Source of the DNA: Anaerolineae bacterium
GTDB taxonomy: Bacteria; Chloroflexota; Anaerolineae; 4572-78; J111
Assembly: GCA_023382535.1 (NCBI GenBank)
Contig: JAHDWA010000024.1
Span: 62,001 to 126,000 of the forward strand
Direction of reading: 5' to 3'
DNA: 64,000 nucleotides
Under the pieces are notes generated by a model. It saw only the letters and a list, made by a program, of their open reading frames with translations, had not been told where the DNA came from and made no database searches. The position numbers were made by a program, and so were the translations under genes. This document shows positions 61,007 to 64,000 of this stretch, one piece after another. Position 1 is the stretch's first letter; the number at the start of each line of letters is the position of its first letter.

Positions 61007-62215
61007 TCACTTGTGCCAGTGCTTGATTTTGGCGATTGCCTCAACAATATCATTTATCTCTTTCTCGCCGCCAAGCAGCAAATTCTGGGGCAGCCAAACG
61101 GCTTCCTCCTGACTCAACCGTCTGGCGACAGGGCAGGCAGGCGGGGGAGAAATATCTTTATGAAAGGCCTGCAATTTCCTCAATCCGTCCTGGAGCGCCG
61201 GCGACTCATTCAGCGGGACGTAGCCCGGAGTGCAAGGAACACCCTCAGCCTGCAAGGCGGCAATAAAATCCTGCCGGGATAGCCCGCCAAACACCTCTCG
61301 TTTGTAGCGAAATACAAAGAGGTGCCAGGCATGGCGGGTAACCCTGGGGTCAACCCTGAGCGGATCAATTCCAGGGATTGACCGGAGGGTCTCGTCCAGT
61401 TGCAAAGCATTTTCGTGCCGTCGCCGGGCCAATTCGTCAGCCCGTTCCAACTGGGCCAGCAAAATCGCGCCTTGCCACTCGGTCATGCGGTAGTTTCCCC
61501 CCTGCCGCACGTGCTCGTACCATAAACCGCCTTTGCGCCGGCCCACATTATGCAGCGACCAGCACAGGTCGGCCAGGTAGTCGTCATTGGTCACAAGGAT
61601 GCCCCCTTCACCGGCGGTAATATTTTTGCTCGCCTGAAAACTGAACGTGCCCAGTTCACCCAACGCCCCGACGCGCTGCCCCCGCCATTCTGCGCCCCAA
61701 GCCTGGCAGGCATCTTCGACAACCCGCAGTTGGTGCTTTTGGGCGATAGCCAAAATACCATCCATATCAGCCGGCTGCCCGGCGATATGCACCGGCATAA
61801 TCGCTTTGGTTTTAGCCGTTATTGCCTCTTCAATCCGGTCAATAGCCATCGCTGCGGTTTCGGGATCAATATCAACGAAAATGGGTAACGCCCCAACCGT
61901 AATAATCGCATTAACCGTGGCAATAAAAGTGTAAGGTGTGGTAATTACCTCATCCCCTGGGCCAACGCCCACGGCTCTTAAGGCAATCTCAAGGGCAGCC
62001 GTGCCGTTGACCACACAGATGCCGTATCTGGCGTGTTGATAAGCAGCAAAAGCCTGTTCAAAAGCCTGAACCTTGGTTCCCGACAGCATGCCCCAATCGC
62101 CGGAGTGGAGAACTTCTAACAATAATTTCTCCTCTTTTTCATCCCAAATCGGCCAGCGAGGAAAAGGATTCTGCCGGACCGGCACTCCGCCTTCAACCGC
62201 GAGTTTTTCTGTCAT
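61007..62215 (-). CDS. DegT/DnrJ/EryC1/StrS-family PLP aminotransferase
   Basis: A 402-residue sugar aminotransferase-like protein. SGTKVQAFEQAFAAYQHARYGICVVNGTAALEIALRAVGVGPGDEVITTPYTFIAT is the PLP-phosphate-binding start; VVEDACQAWGAEW holds the Asp, and SFQASKNITAGEGG the Schiff-base Lys. NYRMTEWQGAILLAQL is also typical. It transfers an amino group to keto sugars, or acts as a dehydratase in some members. It belongs with the Gfo/Idh/MocA and NagB-like genes in an amino-sugar or inositol pathway. A tnpB lies directly beyond its stop. Confidence 0.9.
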   Translation of the reverse strand: MTEKLAVEGGVPVRQNPFPRWPIWDEKEEKLLLEVLHSGDWGMLSGTKVQAFEQAFAAYQHARYGICVVNGTAALEIALRAVGVGPGDEVITTPYTFIATVNAIITVGALPIFVDIDPETAAMAIDRIEEAITAKTKAIMPVHIAGQPADMDGILAIAQKHQLRVVEDACQAWGAEWRGQRVGALGELGTFSFQASKNITAGEGGILVTNDDYLADLCWSLHNVGRRKGGLWYEHVRQGGNYRMTEWQGAILLAQLERADELARRRHENALQLDETLRSIPGIDPLRVDPRVTRHAWHLFVFRYKREVFGGLSRQDFIAALQAEGVPCTPGYVPLNESPALQDGLRKLQAFHKDISPPPACPVARRLSQEEAVWLPQNLLLGGEKEINDIVEAIAKIKHWHK

Positions 62216-62252
62216 TGCCTATTCCCTTTAACCTTTATGTTCTGCTAATCTT

Positions 62253-63581
62253 TCAGATAAAGCTGGCCAGAGCCTGAAAACTTTGTTTTGCAGCCTGGTC
62301 GAGACCCAGCGCAAATGGCCCTGGACCCGTTTTGAACAACTGCGCCGACTCAACCACTTCATATCCTCCGGCGGCGAGCTGTTCATCCGTTGGCAGATAG
62401 CCACTAGTATCCTGACAGTAACCCCAGGCAATCAGGTTCGCCCCATTCAACCAGTTACGTAGCTGGCTCAACCATGCGGCCAGCGGCTCACCGGCAAACC
62501 AGGCAATACGATGCTGGGGCGTCAGCCGGATTAGCCCAATCTCCCACGGTACCGTCCGCACGGTCGGCAGACCGGCTTGCAGATGCTGGAGCCAATACTG
62601 TCCAAAGTTCCGGGTTAGCTCATCTTCCTGCCGGGCCAGGGTTTCCCAATAGTTGAGCGGCGGTATTCGCTGGGGATCTCGTTTGGCTTGAAACCAGCCG
62701 GATGCAGCCCTAAGAGTGAGATCAAGGATCTCTCCTTCCGTTCCCAGCGTATTCAGCACATCCTCGGCCAACTGCGCGCCGACCTGTTCCACATCTGCCG
62801 GATTGGAGTCGCGAAAATTGACCCTATCTGGATCGGCCAAGATTCGGGGGCGTACATCGCCGGCCAGGCCCTGGATAAACTGGCAGTGAACTCGCTGCCC
62901 CAGGCTTTGTTTGAGCCGGCGGCGGCAGACCCCCGGGTAATCTGCCGAGAGGCCATCCCAACAGAATTTGTATACAATGACCGGGTGGCAGCCATAGCTG
63001 AACAGGATACAGGAGTCGTCCTCGCTAACGGCTGTCAGGTAAAGTACCCATAAATCGGGATTATAGCTACCTTCTGGATTGGGGGCCATGATCGTCTTCC
63101 CGGCAGCATCGCGTTTGCGCCGGTTGATGCCGATATGCGACTGCCCCAAGCGCCATGTTATCTTGACTGGCTGGAGTTTCCCAACCGCTTCCCAGGCGAG
63201 GCGCAGAATATACTGATCCCGCTCGTTTTCGTAAGCCACTAATGGTTCCGGTGGGGGTAAGAGGGTCGCCAGCATGCTAAAATTACCCATTGGCCCACTG
63301 TGCGTGTGCGAGCAGTTGATGATGACCGCTTCATAAGGTACGCCGATTAGCGCGGCCAGGTCATGCCGAAGCCTGACCACTCGCTCCCGCGCTAAACCAT
63401 CTTGATCCACCGAAACCCACAGGCTGCGGTTCCCGCCGGCGTCTTCCAGGGCCAGGACCTGCGCCAGCAGAGGGTCCAAAACGGCAGTGCCCGGCGCAAA
63501 ACGCGGCCCCCGGCCGCCCATGGGCAGCCCCAGGGGCGGGGTAATTTCTCCTTCCGCCCAACCGGCTCTGGCTACACTCAT
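62253..63581 (-). CDS. neutral/alkaline ceramidase-like hydrolase
   Basis: A 442-residue protein related to the N-terminal domain of neutral/alkaline non-lysosomal ceramidases: RAGWAEGEITPPLGLPMGGRG (typical start 'G...DITPP'), VIINCSHTHSGPMGN with the metal-binding H-x-H, SYGCHPVIVY and QGLAGDVRPRI. Known homologues include ceramidases and many uncharacterised enzymes in sugar-catabolic loci. No signal peptide is visible, so a cytoplasmic role is likelier than lipid hydrolysis outside the cell. It lies 37 bp upstream of the DegT gene on the same strand. Confidence 0.8.
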   Translation of the reverse strand: MSVARAGWAEGEITPPLGLPMGGRGPRFAPGTAVLDPLLAQVLALEDAGGNRSLWVSVDQDGLARERVVRLRHDLAALIGVPYEAVIINCSHTHSGPMGNFSMLATLLPPPEPLVAYENERDQYILRLAWEAVGKLQPVKITWRLGQSHIGINRRKRDAAGKTIMAPNPEGSYNPDLWVLYLTAVSEDDSCILFSYGCHPVIVYKFCWDGLSADYPGVCRRRLKQSLGQRVHCQFIQGLAGDVRPRILADPDRVNFRDSNPADVEQVGAQLAEDVLNTLGTEGEILDLTLRAASGWFQAKRDPQRIPPLNYWETLARQEDELTRNFGQYWLQHLQAGLPTVRTVPWEIGLIRLTPQHRIAWFAGEPLAAWLSQLRNWLNGANLIAWGYCQDTSGYLPTDEQLAAGGYEVVESAQLFKTGPGPFALGLDQAAKQSFQALASFI

Positions 63582-63591
63582 ATCCTAATCG

Positions 63592-64000
63592 CTACTCCTT
63601 TTCCAGCCAATCCCGCATCGGGCCGGGCAAAAGCCTGGCTTGCAGCAGCAGCCGGCGCATATTCTGACCCAGGATCTGGCCTCGAACCGGCTCCGGTAAG
63701 CGGGCGAAAACAATCCGGCCTATTTGAGGCCGGGGGTCCAAAAAGCCCATGTCCGTACCCAGCAAGACTCGATCCGGTCCCGGACCGGCGGCTAGAGTTT
63801 CGACGCTGCCGGCGTAAACCTGGGAACCGGTCGGGTCCAGGTAGATATTGGCAAAGCGGCAGGCTAACTCGACGCACTGGTGAAAGCCTTTTTCAGTACC
63901 CCCGCTGTGCCCGGCGATAAAATTCACGGCTGGATACTTTTCGGCCAGCCGGCCCAGACGCTCCGGTTCGCAGTTATAATCGCCCTGCCAGACGTGAATC
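63592..64000 (-). CDS. amidohydrolase_2-family hydrolase, C-terminal part (partial)
   Basis: The frame is open to the right edge (reading IHVWQGDYNCEPERLGRLAEKYPAVNFIAGHSGG), so only ~136 C-terminal residues are seen. NFIAGHSGG, IYLDPTGSQVYAGSVETLAAGPGPDRVLLGTDMGFLDPRPQIGRI and ILGQNMRRLL match the TIM-barrel amidohydrolase-related family, with the late Asp in GTDMGF as catalytic metal ligand. It sits 10 bp upstream of the ceramidase-like gene and is probably co-transcribed with it. Confidence 0.8.
   Translation of the reverse strand, partial: IHVWQGDYNCEPERLGRLAEKYPAVNFIAGHSGGTEKGFHQCVELACRFANIYLDPTGSQVYAGSVETLAAGPGPDRVLLGTDMGFLDPRPQIGRIVFARLPEPVRGQILGQNMRRLLLQARLLPGPMRDWLEKE

Noticed and set aside
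1..64000. CRISPR arrays, tRNA and rRNA genes
   Set aside because: No regularly spaced repeats, cloverleaf-like segments or rRNA-like sequence were noticed while reading; a tRNA scan could not be run.

Overview
The window looks like a chromosomal stretch of a free-living bacterium, most likely a Chloroflexota (Anaerolineae-type) member. This rests on the look of the XRE/AAA/TPR regulator, the two-domain nucleoside-type and dipeptide-type ABC importers, the lipoprotein substrate binders, and a very heavy load of unrelated insertion sequences and TnpB genes. The taxonomy is an inference; no rRNA or tRNA gene is visible.

Layout. 1-5.8 kb: tail of a TPR protein, a RelE/Phd-type toxin-antitoxin pair, decayed transposase pieces and a large signal-transduction ATPase. 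5.9-7.4 kb: an IS481-like element with iterated ends. 7.4-12.2 kb: a Tat-exported molybdopterin oxidoreductase, a DUF4242 protein, a hydrolase cut by a 5'-truncated tnpB, and a GC-rich quinone oxidoreductase. 12.3-14.4 kb: an IS607-type tnpA/tnpB element whose 3' end folds like an omega RNA with a pseudoknot. 16.0-26.4 kb: a minus-strand catabolic operon (XRE-cupin regulator, two Rieske oxygenases, BMP-type nucleoside ABC importer, creatininase-family amidohydrolase), now split by an IS630 and an IS701 element. 26.5-28.0 kb: mosaic of transposase fragments. 28.0-38.5 kb: a second minus-strand catabolic operon (N-methylhydantoinase A and B, amidohydrolase, ketopantoate-reductase-like enzyme, dipeptide-type ABC binder and permeases). 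38.7-42.0 kb: two IS elements. 42.0-45.6 kb: four minus-strand genes (VOC enzyme, sulfotransferase, DUF4386 membrane protein, unknown), each followed by a 124-129 bp hairpin with integron attC core boxes; no integrase is present, so this reads as a CALIN-type gene-cassette array. 45.9-54.1 kb: IS701, IS4 and two tnpB genes among broken small genes. 54.3-64 kb: an alpha/alpha-toroid protein with an ankyrin gene, then a minus-strand sugar/amino-sugar catabolic cluster (enolase superfamily, NagB-like, SDR, Gfo/Idh/MocA, DegT, ceramidase-like, amidohydrolase) interrupted by another tnpB.

How it fits together. The two large minus-strand clusters share a theme: import of N-containing small molecules, oxidative demethylation or hydroxylation, and opening of cyclic amides (creatininase, hydantoinases, amidohydrolase). 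Both have been damaged by transposition. The most notable signals are the attC cassette array, the pseudoknotted omega-RNA candidate, a GAAC-N4-GTTC (LexA-like) box in front of all four tnpB elements whose left end is retained, and two TnpB proteins with a relocated RuvC-II glutamate.
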